From positions 25,774,882-25,838,881 of the forward strand of contig NW_019211460.1 in assembly GCF_002443255.2 (NCBI RefSeq): a stretch of DNA of 64,000 nucleotides, in the 5' to 3' direction. The notes beneath the pieces were generated by a model, which saw only the letters and a list, made by a program, of their open reading frames with translations, was not told the DNA's origin and did no database searches. How positions within the stretch are numbered: position 1 is the first letter of the stretch; the number at the start of each line of letters is the position of its first letter. The stretch is from Varroa destructor (taxonomy: Eukaryota > Arthropoda > Arachnida > Mesostigmata > Varroidae). Position numbers and translations under genes: made by a program. Shown here in pieces: positions 1 to 14,466 of the stretch.

Positions 1-3000
1 TGGAAGATAGAAAAGCAGAATATAGAATTGATGAATCAATCCAGCTGCAGATGTCAGGCTGCTATGCTTTAGTCGCTTCTATATGAGACGCCATTGCTAG
101 GTTAATAGTAAGCTGAACGCAGAGCTAAGCCATCGACGGAGTAGTGAGAGATGAGAGGCGTTTTGCTATACGAGATTTGAAAAAGATAGTTATTATGGTT
201 GTAGAAAACGACGTAATTAACATGAAAATGTAATTTAAAAGATGATTTAACTTGTTTAAGTTAAATAATGTCTATTTAGGATCTACAGATATAAAGTTAC
301 GGCCGTATTAATAATAAGCATTCCCTATTATTCGAATAAATAGCACTTGTGCTTATATTAGTACGTAAAATTAATGCCAACGAGAGGACAGCAGATCGCC
401 AAGGCCAAAAGGCTAGTTAGTTTGACGATGGGTGAAGTGGTTGGCCAAGCTGAAAGCCTACGGGGTTTGGTGATGCCTTGTGTGTGCAGGGTCGCTACCG
501 AAGCTACCACCTTCTAACTCGATCGTTGCTAAAGATGTCGAAGTGCATGCGTGTATGCATCAATGAATGAAGTTCAATGGCGGAAAAAAGTTACGATTCG
601 AGCAAGCAATGCAAGCGTCGCAGTTACAACGACGGCTTTACAATGTTGGGGGGTCGCGCGACACTGGGCGACTGTCAGCCGGAAGGCCTAAACGATTGGC
701 AAGAACAATTTTAGGGCGCGAAAGGGCCTAGGCCACACATTAAGACACATGCGTGGGTTGCGCGGCTGAGTGTTGCGGCCCGTATCAATAGCCTTCAGTA
801 TTTTTCATGTTATTGTTATATAAAAACGAAGTGCAGCTCGAACATATATAAGAGAGGGAAGATCTACATTGGTGAAAATTTAGTTGAAGACACTATTAAA
901 AATAGCTAGTGCTACAGAAGAGGAAAAAATACCTGTATATTCATCAAAAGCCCTTCAATCATGCACTCTAACTGGGCCTATTGCAATTTATTAATTTTCG
1001 AGTCACCCTTGTCGTCGATCGGAATAGGCTTTCTAAGTAAGCCTATATGGGCCACTAGTAGTTTTCTGCAAAGAGGTTAATCATTTAACAAAACTAATGG
1101 GAATATGTTTTTCTCAATAGAAAGAGCTGTTGTGTTGGCTACAAAGGACAACGTTTGCAATTATTGTTCAGCCAATTTCTACAAGCCATATAATTCGCCT
1201 ACGACGGGTTAAAATGGGGTGTTACGACACGGTATGAAGCCCAGTTCTAGATCATGTGAGTACTGGCATATCCACCAGCTGCGTCTTACTGAGGAGAAAA
1301 TATTAGCATGTTACATGTACTACAACGAACGCAAAAACGTTACGTTTGAATTGTTTTTATACACATAGTTTCGTTTTCATTAGTTACATCGTATTCTGAT
1401 CCTATGTAGTTTTTTCAGTTTTTCTTTGAAACTCGCATAAATAGTATTTGTTAGAAAAAAAAAGAATCGGTTGCCTTGCTTTTTTCCTGTTTATCAAACG
1501 TTCAATGAAATTTAAAAACATCTAGCGTTCTTATATAGGTTAATTTTTGACATTAGATCAAAAGCAAAAATTCAGTAATTCGATTTCCACTAAATTGCTG
1601 ACTAGTGCCCGTATCGAAAATTCTGCAATTTTTTATATTACGAAAACAGAGTGGCCTATATGGTCCAGTATTCCCTTGAATAATTTAGATCTAGTAAAAA
1701 AAAACAGAAAACCAAAGAATTAAGTAAGGACCACATTGCGCTCACAAATAAGATCATGTTAGCGAGCTTAAAAATTCGATTTGATTCCAGTAAAGCCGTC
1801 TGCCCCAATGCTGGAGCACACTCAGTATTATATTCACGTATTCAATTTGTTCTTTATGTGCAATATAACCTGTCGTAGAGAATTACCATTGTGTCTCAGT
1901 AACCATCCCGTACCGTGCTTGCTGCTTTCTGCCTTCTACCTTTGCTTAAAACTTACACAGCCACGATATTAATATTTGTACCAATGTAATGGGCACACTT
2001 AGTATCTAAGGGCCAGCGACGTTTGAGGGGGACGTTGTCCCATCTCGACTACCCCCACTCAAGTATTCCCCACCTTTTTACTGCTACAACTTCGCTGTGG
2101 GCGTCTTCAAATTCTTAGTGATCCATCTTTCAGCCCCAGCAGCGAATAGTTTTAAAGCTGGAACACCTATTCCGAGACGCTAACTTTAACCCGCACCTTG
2201 TGCCTCCCAAACTAGCTGCTTATTATGCTTTCTTGCCGCACTTGCCTATCGTATACCGTGCGCTAATGCATCCTAGCGGTGGGAATTCCGCCAAAGACGA
2301 CAGTGATTGCCAGTCGGAGATGGAACGTTATACTGGGTATTGCGAGTGCTTTTGTTCAACCCATCTAGTTAAAAACGATTTGTAGGCAGTTAGCTCGTGA
2401 TCAGGAAACGGTTTTTTTTTCAGCTCATCCTCATCCTTTTGCGCGCGCGCTTTGAAGTGTGCAAATGTCTATATCATTTCTCTGCTGCTGTAGGCATTTC
2501 GTGTATTAATTGGTCCTTCTAACTGGCAGAAGCGTTGCGGCTTGGCGTATATCTGTTACAGGTGTACATGCACACATATGAATGGGTCATACTGAAGAGG
2601 CCGAGCAAAACATTGATTAGAAGCACTGCATGTAACACACATATAATGGAGCATTAGACATTTACTGCGGGCTGTTGGGACCTTGATTCTGGAAAGCCGG
2701 ACTTGCGAACGTCGAAAAATGTATCATCCACGGTTCGCAGTCTGTCCAGTTGCTAGTCAGTTTAAGTCATCCCGGCCACATAGTCAAGGCGAATCATCAG
2801 TCTAGCCTTCGCTCAGGGTAGTCGCACTCTTTCATCTTCCATAGCGTAGGGAACAAACGCAGCCGAAACAAGAGACTGGTTCGCCTATTTATTTGTCCGA
2901 CACCATATGACATTGACAAGCGACAGCGAACGTTGGACGACTGTTCGTTTAACCGTTGCTTCGATCATAGAGCTTTTACCAGCTATACCATGCAAACTTC

Positions 3001-6000
3001 CTACTGCTTCAGGATTCGGGAACAGCTATGGGAAATCAAGTAATCCATCCATCTCTTCACTACTGTTGCCTTCAGTACTCGTAGTAGCTACCGTGCTGAT
3101 GGCGGTAGCTGACTCAACTACGAGCTTACCTATGACAACGGTTCTAGCGACGGCGTCTGCCGACAGCAGCGTTTGCATCAGCTCGCCGCATTCAACGCAC
3201 AACGAAGCATAATGATAGGATAGCAGACCCTATGGCGCCTGCGACTTCGGCAAGTAGTTGGCTTTTGTAAAAGGGACGGCAAGGATAAGAACGGTAAGAG
3301 GAGAAAGCGATAACAACAATAGAGCAGTTCCCAGAATGGAGGTGGGTAATTGGGCACTCTGCAGGCACCTGTAAGACGTCTAGATACCATCTGCTACCTG
3401 CATTAGTGGCAACAATTGGCAATCCGTTGTGAATGTATGGCTAGGTAGCTATCAACTAGGTTTCAATGTACGTTCAACGCCGGTACGTGTCTCTGTGATT
3501 ATATGAAAGGGAGAAAAAGTTTGCTTGCAGGCATTATTCCGGCCGTATTGTGTTACATCTCTTTCCGCCTTCCTCGCTACTTTCCCCATTTGTCCTACCT
3601 TACGTGTATTGCCTTTATGCTTTCATAGTTAATTGTGTAGCTTTGTTTCCCACGTCGGCCGCAACGATACGATTCGGTGACCAGGTAGTACAGATTATAC
3701 CGGGAGGCATGCGGATCAACCGAACTAGTTAGGAACAGTGTATAAATGGAATGGGGAAAACGACGATTAGAGGTAGGAATATGCCGAATGGGGCAGCGAC
3801 AACATGCGAGAGCAAAGGCACTAGGTTAACCAACATGAAATGTTAGGAGGCAATGAACAATGGATGCAGTTAGTGCGGATAGTAGCCAGCAGGCAGAATG
3901 ATGAAGTCCAGCGCGATCTGACGCTCTTTCCGGTCTGATGGCACTTCCGGTCAGGTCAGCCCTGCCAGGCAAGTAATGGTACAAGAACGTCACGGCCATT
4001 CAGAATGCCTACGACCAGGCCGAACGTAGCTGGACCGAAATTAGCAAGCAACCCAGGTGCGGCGCGGAGGGAGTGACCGGCGACAAATCGAGGCATGTTT
4101 AATTTCGTGTTGTGCGGCGCCGCCTGTTTCGATGAGGGATATCATGGAGGTCCAACGAGTGACATAAATAGGCCACAGTGGCGGATCGGCGAACGTTCAC
4201 AAAAGTGATCAGCGGGAATGCTAGTGCGGAGAACAAGATACGCCAGCGATTGTTTATTCATGCATTGATTATTTTAATTAGTTCGAACTTACATATCATA
4301 TTCGCTATTAATTTGTCTCCTTCTAGAGCCATAGTTTGAGCACGAGTTTCTCCTTACTTCATGCATATCGCTCTAATTTTTGTACCTCCTGATGATGTTT
4401 GTGCGGTGCACGACTCTTTTATAAGTAGAAAACATAAGCTGATGTGTATTAGGTTAATTGTTTACGGAACACGGTATGGTAGATTTTTTGTATTCTACAA
4501 TTTCGTGCATGTATAAAAATTACGGCTGGCGTGCAATGCAGTCTGGGGGCTAGTCGGTCTCTTTTTCAGTGCGTGGCCACGGTAAACACGAGCAGGCGAG
4601 CATCTAAACTTCGGCAAATTTTATTCTTTAAATGCTTACTTAATCTAACATCCTAACATTTAGCAGACGCATCTAAAGCAAGCACAACCTCGTCACTTTG
4701 GTGTTTTTTTTTTTTTCGTATAGCTTTCAAGTAACTTACAACAACTTGTTCCAGAACAAGGATTTTTATATATACGCGAATACTGTTCGGCGAACATGAT
4801 GGCCTTGAGTAGTTTTGTATAACATTATTACCGAGAGCTGAACAATACGGTTACACCTTAACGTGTCCTTTAGAATTCATTATCTTTTCATTATTATTTC
4901 CAGACCGCTGCATGGCGCCCCCTGTGATCAGATCTTCCCCGTTCATTCCTATCACTAACCGGTCGGCGGCTTCCGCCAGCTCTCTCCGGGGGCAATATGT
5001 GATAACTAACTTTAAACCCGAAAAACGGGCGCTCTAGTTAAACGAAAATGAACGCGTTATCTTCTCAGGTAAATTGGCCGTCCCTATCCGCTACTACTGC
5101 CACTGCCGTCGCCAGCGTCTACTTTATCAGAAGCTAACGCCATTGGGCCAATAATATCTAGGTAACAACAACCGTTTCCGTACATCAGTCTCATGGTTGC
5201 CGCTTTATCCGCTAAAAGAGAGGGCAAGAGTTGCCGGCCTTGTCAGTACGAGCCAAAAGCGATCATCTAGTTTCTTCGATTGACACATCCGGTTGTCGCA
5301 GAGACATCGTAACTGCGCGATGCTATCCTCGGTGAGTTTCGTTTGGGACGAAGCATAGCGTCATTTGCCGACGGCAGACTGTAGATTCACCGGGATTGCT
5401 TCAGATATCTTTCGCTGGGCACAGATTTCGAACACCTGTTGTTTCTATAAAGCATGGACAGCACAAGGGAGGCGCTATGGGAAGAAAAGGACCACGGCTG
5501 CGGGCGGTTATGGACGGCCATAGAATGTAGCCAGCCAGTCTTTAGATCCATCACAGTCAACCAGGGCATATTCTGTCGCTGTTATATTATCACATGATAT
5601 ATCTCTCTGCGATAGCCGGACAGCACGTCTGTGATAAAGTATAGTAAGCTAGAAGCGTTGGTAAGTAAGCAAAGAAGATTCGCCAAGGCGAGCAGACGTT
5701 TACAGGAATACAGACGACAACGTGTGCTGAAATTATATTGAAAGGGGATAATAACGTGTATCTAGAAATGGTCCGCGGCCGATTCTACCACCGCGACGTC
5801 GTTCTTTACCCCCTAATACACCATGTACGTGTGCGCACACTGGCGACGACATTATCTCTTTTTTCCCTCGCCCTATTTCCTACCCGTCCATAGTGCTCGA
5901 TCTGAGAATTATGTACTCTAGCTTCATATGATGTGCGGGATCATACGTATCCAACCACGCGCATTCATTAGGTGAAGTGACGAACATTTGTCGAGCTATA

Positions 6001-9000
6001 TCACATGAAGTCGTTTCAGTGGCCATCGAATACCTCATCTCTCTTTATACAGTAATATGTGATAGAAAAGGTTTATTGCCGTCATTTCCAAAAGGTCGCA
6101 GCTTGCACATGTTCGGCATTTGTCTTTCGAGCTATCCCTCGAACAAGTCGTATGGCCCAGCGGGCATCATTAATGCGCAAGATAATAAAAAACTTTCCGT
6201 AACTACGGTAGACTACTGGGTAATTAAAGTTATTTCAGTTTTGTTGACAATTTTGACGTCATTAGAATATTTCCTCTGATCAAAAATATCGTAAAATTGT
6301 AGCGAGGCACCAATATACGCGATTGATTTTTTGTTCCTCAATCACTCTATCTTTACTTTATTATATTTTTCTATTATATACCTATATTTTTTGTTTACTT
6401 ATTACTATCATGTCTTGCCTTGCATAACTTCGAAAATAAACTGTTTGAATTGTTCTACTCACTTGTTAGTTTGGCTTACATCAACTGAAGTTTTAACCAA
6501 TATAACGAAAATTGTGCATCGATAAATTTCACTAAAAGAACATCTCCAGAGAAAGCTAGCGCCATAAGTAAGAATAAGGAAGCCATATTTAGAAGTATTA
6601 ATGCCTAGAAAATTGGCACTGGAAAAATAAGGCCAAAACTTTAATCAGTTTTATTGCCTTCCCGATTGTCGCCAAAACTTAGCAAGCAGATGTGATGTGA
6701 CAGCGACTCTGTTGTCAGCTGCCTTTGAAGTGATTTTGAGACAATTATTCTATAAAAGCACTTCTATAAAAAGACTTTCCACCACTAGGTGGTGAACTTG
6801 GCAGAGCTGCTAGAATTATGTAATATTCCCTGTAGACTTTGTACGTCGTCCTGAAACTGTGTCTCGGTTTAGCCACTGCAACCGCCCACGAAATGGGCCC
6901 ATCTACCTAGACTAGTATAGCAACTTCAAAAAGGCACCCAGTTTGAGTCCTCTTTGAAAAGATTCGGGCAACAACAATAGCTGGCGCGGCATCCATGGTA
7001 GCCAGGTAAGTGCAGATTCCAACACCTTTCAGCAAACTCTACAGCTTTCGTAAATTGTGAAAACGTTAGACTGTTTTCGCCAATGGCCTAAACCTGTCTA
7101 CTGTCCCACGCAAAGCCTAAACCTAGACCTAAGTGGAGTTCTGTGCGAAACCCAGGGGACAACTTCGCCTGATCGTTCGTTAAAGCCTTACCGGACGACG
7201 GGTGCCATCAGAACGGAAAGAAACGCGTAAAACCGAAATTGTAAAATCGTCACGCCAAATCGAGGTTACAAAATTGCATCTCTTCACAAAGCACATAGAT
7301 GTTTTCCAAGGAAATTATTTTTTTTTGCTGTGCATCTGTGTGTCAATAGATCTCTCGCACTCAGGGGAGCATGTAAATAGGTACTTGCCCTGTTTGTGCG
7401 TACACATCCAAGGCTGCAGTCAAGCCTTTAGTTGCCACTGTAGGAGGATACTGGAGGGAGAGGAAAAAAAAAAAAAATTGGATAAGACACCTTCTCCAAA
7501 TTCATAAGCGCTAATCCACCTACATCTCAACTTCACAATAATGTTGGAAATTATATATGAATCTTAGGACTCGTATTAAATATTTTAAATTCGTATCTTA
7601 TGAGTTTATACAATTTTGTATATTTTGTTAGACTATTTTTTCTTTGTGTAAGGAAGCATTGTTTATGGGCACTCCACGAGATACGTCAGTTAGTAACGAG
7701 TGCTAAGATGAATAGCCATAAGAGACGTCCTTTATTTATGTGTTATTTTACGTTGCCCTGTGGAGAGGGGCAAAAAAATTTGTAGCAAGTTTGCAGTCTA
7801 CCTGTGGCTTTATTGGGCCACAGATTGCTCTAGTCTATCAGGGGTCAGTTACACTCTAAAGAAAGCGGGGGCGATGAGACCAAAAAGGTTATCAAGGCCA
7901 AACATTTTGTTGCTAATTTTTCCGTTGACGAGTTTCTGGCGTCTAGAGTCTTGGCGGGACGTTGCTAGGAGATAGGCTGCGATTGACTGTTGGTGCCTGG
8001 AGTATCATCGGCGATAACATTGATAGGTTTTTGCCGACGCAGGTTCACGCCGATGTCCGGGAAGATCGGCTCCTTTGTTGGTCGATTTTACTGTCTCTCG
8101 CTTCTCAGACAACAATTACCGATGTTCCCCTCCACAACACAGGTGTATATTTGTATTAGATGGATCTTGTTATGTAGTAGTGGTCTGTTAGCTTGTCGAC
8201 GACCTTTGGATAACCGAATCAAACCAAACTTTTTTTTTTTGAAAATGCAACTGCTTTTTTCCTCTCAAATATGAATTTCCTTTGATACTTTCAAAATTTC
8301 TAGGGGCGCGTACTTTTTGGCCATCTATTTGCTAGACGTTACGATAGAACGGCATATGGAACTGGTATCATTATTTAATAATAATAATTATTATTATTAT
8401 GTTGGTATGTAAGAGATGACGATTTCCTTTCACTGGCCATCGATAAATTAAGGAGGGTAGAAGTGTTAGACGTTCTATAGTGGCTTGCTAGGTTCATTGT
8501 ACATTAGCATCAAAGCTAACAATATTGCAAATACATCGATTTTCGGAATTAGTTAAATCAAGTGTAACGCAGTCTGCTTTCTCTCGGACAGTTTTTCTGG
8601 CAAGTATATGATAGGCCCATATAACATTATGTGTGGACCATAGGGTCGACACCCTTGTACCTTGTATTTTTCTGTTTGTCTTCGTATCTAATTCGTTTAA
8701 TATGAGACAATGTGAAAATCTCCCAAAATACGAATTTAATGAGATATACTGTTTTAAAGTAATGAATGGACTCTGCATTCTCTCCGCACGGAGCATTCAT
8801 TATTTTCACTCAGTGAATGTATAGAATGCCCCGCGAAAGTTCTCGGATAAGTCTATTTACATTGTTCCTGTATCGCTGTTCGCGGAGAAAACAGCAACGA
8901 TACGAAAAGTATTGCCGCCACAGCAGAAACACTGTCTGTGAACCTACCAAACGGAAGGTTTTATACGGCAACGATTCAATAATGCCTTAGTCGTAAGGCA

Positions 9001-10424
9001 CGCATCTAAGTGTGAATATGCCACGCGATGTACTACTCTGGCAAATCTTTCGTACGCGCTACTATTTTATCGTGAGATGGTATTTTTCAGTTGAAGCCTT
9101 TTTTGCCCATATTTGATTTCTTTTTATCTCTCAATGTGTCCGTAGAATGCGGTACGGCAGAAATTGTGTTCGGCGTAATCTGTGAACCTTGGTGCGTGCG
9201 TTCCACCATTGGCCAATGGATTTGAAGGTTTGAAGGGGGACGATGTGAGAAGTGGGATTGAGGAAGAATTTTGACGGGGGTCGACGCTTCGAGATAACGC
9301 CGTCAACGCTATCGATTAAAGAATGCACGTCAGTACTACATTAGCCGACTTGCATAGAGGCGGTAGATTTTGTCCGTTGCGATATCCGTGTTCCCTCTTC
9401 AATTCAGCCTTTTCAATCTTTCTTTCATGCTCCGTTTGTGAATGAATCGAGAATCGACATCTCATCAACGTTGGATCTGTTCATCAGAGTGGACGACAGG
9501 GGGTAGACGAATGGAGGAATAGAGGTTCAGATATACAATCTACTAGCGTCACGGGCATTCAGCAAAAAATAATCAAACAAACGGTCTGCTGGTAGACACG
9601 AACTCCCTTAGATAGTTCTCCGTCACTAGTTGCTAGTGGCATGTAACAAAGCAGTTTTCCTTCAACATAACATTATTAGAATTTTATAAAAATTTGTTTG
9701 TCATAGATGCAGAAATATAGCCGGTATTTTATGATTTGTCCGATCGCGTCTTTCGTTAGGTCTTTGATCACGGACGATCGCATAATAGCATATACTCATA
9801 TCCTCATCTCGATCATTCCTAAATTATCGATAGACAAGGGACGAGGGCGGTAATAACAACAGGTCAGCAACAATTACACTGCGGCTACGGTGAAGACGAT
9901 TACGGAAGCTGCCGCGACAGCTGCGGTCATTTGGCGCTAACGAACACAAAGACGCCAAGCCTTCCCAATGTCCTTCCAATGCTTGATAGCTAAAATCCAA
10001 TTGTGCTTTATTTATTTTTAATTGCAACTGTTTTCTCGACAAGCGTCGTTTGGTTGCGTACGATACTCTCAATTCCCTATCAGCCCCAGACGATTATAGT
10101 CTGTCTCTGGCCAATTGCGCGTGGCACTTATTAAGACCGATCGTTTTCTCTGATTAGATTCGTATTTCTGCTTGCGAGAGAGGAATCTGATTGCGCGTCA
10201 CAAAACTCTGGTGACGGACAGCCAACTTCTACTATATTGTATATAGTCACTTAATTAGAAACAAAGCTCGAACGTTTTCCCTAACAGTGTAAGCACTCTT
10301 CTCTTACATCACCTCGCAGATGTTTTTTGCTTTTCATAAATTAGGAGGTTGTTCTATTTGTTGCACGAACTTCTTACATTTGGATCCACTGTACTATTAA
10401 CACCTGTCTCTACCTCTCTCCCCC
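1..10424. other. No supported gene
   Basis: Only short overlapping open frames, most without an ATG. Slightly GC-richer patches (about 380-800, 2.9-4.2 kb, 5.0-5.6 kb) give most of them. The plus frame at 2907-3212 has a true ATG and an Ala/Thr/Ser-rich hydrophobic middle, but the opposite strand is equally open. No transposon, tRNA or conserved motif seen. Confidence 0.55.
8381..8400. repeat. AAT/ATT palindromic microsatellite
   Basis: AATAATAATAAT followed directly by its reverse complement ATTATTATT, giving a perfect AT palindrome. Confidence 0.85.
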
Positions 10425-10446
10425 TCTCTCTCTCTCTCTCTCTCTA
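10425..10446. repeat. (TC)n microsatellite
   Basis: Polypyrimidine dinucleotide run, preceded by a C-rich stretch. Confidence 0.9.
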
Positions 10447-10504
10447 TACAGATTACAGCAGGTTACTTGGAATCTGTCGTTAAGCAGAATCTGGTCGGAG
10501 CTAA

Positions 10505-10810
10505 TTAAGAGCTGGATGCGATTGTTCGTAAAACCAGCTGCCGACGAGGAAAAGAATAGGGCAATAATGTCCCCCGTAGTCGAATACGAAGCAACATAAG
10601 GGACTCTGGCGCATTTTCGGTGTGCACAGAGGCGCGAAAATGAGATGGCAGTGTGGGCTTATGTATAGACTTTGCCCTGTCCAAGGGGTGGTCGAAGATG
10701 TGCCCATCGTCTTCATTAACTAGAGGAAAAGCGGTGCGTCCCACTAGAAAGGACAGACATGTGATGTAAAGGAACGAGGTGAAGTACTGAAATAATGTGA
10801 TAGTGATCAT
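10505..10810 (-). CDS. Small secreted protein candidate, 101 aa
   Basis: Minus-strand ORF from a true ATG with a purine at -3. It opens with a signal-peptide-like stretch (MITITLFQYFTSFLYITCLS), then a polar chain with acidic residues (NEDDGHIFDHPLDRAK) and an Arg-rich C-terminal part. There are no paired cysteines and no amidation signal, so I do not claim a peptide hormone. A plus-strand Cys-rich ORF begins 30 bp beyond its start. Low certainty. Confidence 0.25.
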   Translation of the reverse strand: MITITLFQYFTSFLYITCLSFLVGRTAFPLVNEDDGHIFDHPLDRAKSIHKPTLPSHFRASVHTENAPESLMLLRIRLRGTLLPYSFPRRQLVLRTIASSS

Positions 10811-10840
10811 ACCACGTGTACTATTATCGTTTTCGCAGAC

Positions 10841-11050
10841 ATGAGGAAAATAGTTAGAATGTCCAGGGTCGACAAGCCCGAATGTGTGACAACAGTGTTG
10901 CCTAACAGAAAGAGAGTTATGGATTGTGGACGACTTTGTTCAAGACTGGTCTGCCAGAAAAATGTGTTAGGGCTCTGTGAGGTACACAGTAGGGCTAGAA
11001 GAGGCCTTTTTCCAAATAGGGGCATGGTGTATGACAAAACAGGGTTGTGA
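10841..11050 (+). CDS. Cysteine-rich exon candidate, up to 69 codons
   Basis: A 3' splice-site-like sequence (ATTATCGTTTTCGCAG, ending 10838) is followed at once by an open frame starting ATG AGG AAA. It holds five cysteines within about 35 residues, spaced C-x13-C-x3-C-x4-C-x7-C (ECVTTVLPNRK, MDCGRLCSRLVCQ, LGLCEV). A GAG|GTACAC donor-like site sits just after the last cysteine, so this may be an internal exon. The pattern suggests a disulfide-bonded secreted peptide, but no signal exon was found upstream. The opposite strand is also open here (10807-11037). Confidence 0.27.
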   Translation: MRKIVRMSRVDKPECVTTVLPNRKRVMDCGRLCSRLVCQKNVLGLCEVHSRARRGLFPNRGMVYDKTGL

Positions 11051-12104
11051 TAATTTCGTGTAATACGAAGACAAGCATTGAAATTCTAAGTATGCGGGTT
11101 CAAACATTTCAAGTCAGTCAGTGAAGCACATATTACAAAGGGCCCTATGACGTATCATCTTTTTTCTATTAAACGCATTGTTTCCCGCTTAAATGAAATA
11201 AAAGCCTAGACTATAATTTAAGCTGATAAAAAAGATAATCATTGCTATATTAACTTAGTATTTTTCAAATTAGTTTGCCCTAATAAGGTTGGTCATAAGC
11301 AATGTCAATAAAATAGGCTATGGCTTTAAAATTTAAATTCTAAATGAGAATGCCGCGCAGCCTTGAGTAGCGAGATCTACTCAAGTTTGTTTTCTGGTCA
11401 GCTTCGAATTCAGCTTTTCTGCCTCGTTGTATAATACAATCTCGTAATCTCCTAATAATTTTGCTTCTCGACTAAAAAGGAGGAGAATATAGCTAAATTA
11501 ATGGATTACAGTTAACTATGGATTGTCTGTTAGTTCTGACAACTTACCTGACGTTTTGCCTTTATATATTTTTCTCTCGAAATTAGAAAAAGAATCGGCT
11601 AATGCAACCTGTTACGATTTGTATGCGTTTCCGAGATGACATAAATATGACAACTTCGAATAGGATTATTAGGATGTGGAACGGCATTGATATCATATTT
11701 GCTTGAATTCCCCTGAATCCCAAAACGGATTTATCGATGTCCTGGAACTGATGGCCGTCTACATGGAAACCTCACACGGGAATACACTTCAATTCGTTGG
11801 CACCAACGAAGCTACCAAAGTTGACCATCGTCAATTGCAGACACTTCGATGGACGACCCGTTGTTGCTAGCAGTTACATCTATTGAAATATAGTTATTAC
11901 GCCATACAGCTTTTATCCATACTTATCTCCGGTTATGTATGTGCTCAATACAAGTTCAAATTCAAAATTTGCCATAGCTGTTGTAGACTGCCGGATAACC
12001 TTTAGGTTTTCGGTTCCGCACTATGGTTCATGTTTGCCTATCGGAGTTACTGTTCTCTCAATGCGATAATTTTTCAGGATTTCAGAGAAGCGTTACTAGA
12101 GCTG

Positions 12105-12121
12105 AAAAAAAAAAAAAAAAA
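12105..12121. repeat. A17 homopolymer
   Basis: Long A run without an obvious retroposed body upstream or a target duplication. Confidence 0.9.
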
Positions 12122-13105
12122 TAGCTTAGTAGGCACATTTCACTCACTTTGCACTAAAACTTCACTTGGTTTGGGCTAGTTTCAGAAAAACGGACCTGGC
12201 CATGTCATCAAGACGAACGAACTGGCCAAAGGTCTGGCTTAGGACGTTCTAGAAAGTAGTTCTGTCGCAGTAGAAAAACTCTATGTAAATCGGTGCCATT
12301 TGACATAACCGTGGCAATGGCGAATGGTCTACTAATGAGTCGTGTTTTTTTCTTAGTTAAATGGTTTCCACTCCATCTGAAAATCAATAGGTTTGTAGCG
12401 AAGAATGGTTTACCAAATAAACCTATCACATGTTGGGGCCTGTAAGGCATAAGGTGCCCCGCTGACATATATGCGGCATTCTCTATTAAATTGAATCTAC
12501 TAGAGAAATTGCCTTTACTGGGACAAGGATATTGCTACTTTTGTAGCGAAACGTAAGGAGTTCTCAAGGTATCCTCCTCAGGTTCAGTCGATAGCAGTAT
12601 AATGTTGTTCTTGAGCGGACCTTCATACGATACGATATTGTAATCAAGGCGGATTACTTAAAACGCTTCATCGACTTCAGTGGTCGAACGGAGAGAGGCG
12701 TCTCCTCCTCACCTCACACGCCAATGTGCCCCGTAGCGCTGTCAAACATTATTTTCGGAGATAAATAATTCAAGTGACGCCCAAGACTATTGAGTGTTCG
12801 ATGTAAGCCAAGCATAGATACGGACTGCTATGCATAAATGGGTTCGTTTGAGTGTCAAAGATTCTAATAAAGTTGTTAGCATTTCAATGAGAAAATAAAC
12901 CGCGAAAGGGTGCAAAGATACGCTAGTCTCTTGATGGTTCTCTGTAACTATCTGGGGATGACGTTTACAACTCATTTCAACAATATTAATAAGCGCTAGG
13001 TACAATAAAACCGTGTCATCGTAAGGAGTACATTCGAAGATCAGATATACAGGAAGGTATACCTACAACTCTACGAGTCTAGTCTCCTGCTTAAACATGT
13101 CGAAT

Positions 13106-13108
<3 letters not shown>

Positions 13109-13159
<51 letters not shown>
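13109..13159. repeat. (TA)n microsatellite, about 25 units
   Basis: Uninterrupted TA dinucleotides, the longest simple repeat in the window. Likely length-polymorphic. Confidence 0.95.
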
Positions 13160-13161
<2 letters not shown>

Positions 13162-14445
13162 ACATGGAAATCTACAGCGGATTGATCGGAACACTGCAGC
13201 GCTATGTAAAAACCTGCAATTGACGGTTTATGTGCTATTACATGTGGCGTGGTGAGCAACAGTATCGAGTGATAATTGTAGAAGGGCATATATATACTGT
13301 ACTAAGTGGAACATTCTAATAACAAGAGAAAAACGTTTGCATCAAAGCAGGCATGGCAAGACACAACTATGTTGATGATACAAGAACATTCGGAACGAAT
13401 CATCTTCAGAGAGAACCCTATAATTACCTGTCTTGCCAAAAACTAGCGTGATGCCTCAGGCCTTATCCATTTACAACGTTTTTCTCTAGTACGTTCTAAA
13501 TCGGAGCGATTGCCAATGTCCCTGCCGCTGGCAAGACGACAGTCTCATTGTTATCCTACGATTGGTCTGTGTACGTATGACGGCTACGACGTCCATCAAG
13601 AATAGCAAGCATACTTAAATCTGCACCCGTACGGCTAGCAAAACGCGAAGACAAATACTTGTGACCAAAAACCAGCTAAATAAAATTCAGTGCTTATTTT
13701 CCGCTGAAGTGATTCACGGTCGGGCACTTCGTGCCTAAATACTAACTAAGTGCTAGTTACCTTACGTGTACATCAATAGTGCAGTAAATGTAAATAACTT
13801 TGCAAGCCTTAAAATAGATTTTTAATTTAGATTTAAAATTTTGACGACGCTGCTACGAGATCTACCTCGTACCAGAAGGAAAAAGCCGATGCCGAAGAAC
13901 GTTCCTTTTATGTAGGTACGTAACGATTAATATAGCGTGGCGGTAATTTTGGCAGTTTTCTGTTAATCAGTCCGACTAAAATTATAGGTAGGCGATATAT
14001 TTCAAAACTATTCAATAAACTTTTTAGCTTTTTTGCAGTCGGTTATAAAATTATTTTATCGTCTTAGTCATAACAAAAGAAATTAAGGTAAACATGTCCT
14101 TTTTTTCATTCCAATTACTAGAATGTTCTATAGAGATTTACATTTTAGGCTGTCTTCCTAAAATTCGAGCATTATCTGAGCAATACCATTCGAAAGTAGG
14201 ACTAGCTTCTTCATCTTCAAGTACCATTCTTGCAACTGTACAGGTCTGAAGGTGTACTGAAATCTAGAAAAATGTTTTAATTCCATATGCATACAATGCA
14301 AATTCATATAGCTTTATGGAATCCAGATTTGCAAGAGTTATTTCTTCAATAGGCACGCCTGAATTTTCCAGCCGTTTTTATTTTAAGAATACAACATTGT
14401 TATAGAAAAGGTTTTGGTCTCAGTTTCAATATAGTCCTCTTTTTC

Positions 14446-14466
14446 GTATATATATATATATATATA
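14446..14466. repeat. (TA)n microsatellite, about 10 units
   Basis: Short run of TA dinucleotides in non-coding DNA. Confidence 0.9.

Noticed and set aside
11090..11115. GGTTCAAAC resembling a tRNA B box
   Set aside because: No matching A box, no T-arm pairing and no cloverleaf could be drawn.
12105..12121. A17 tract as the tail of a retroposed element
   Set aside because: No element body, no target-site duplication and no coding remnant upstream.
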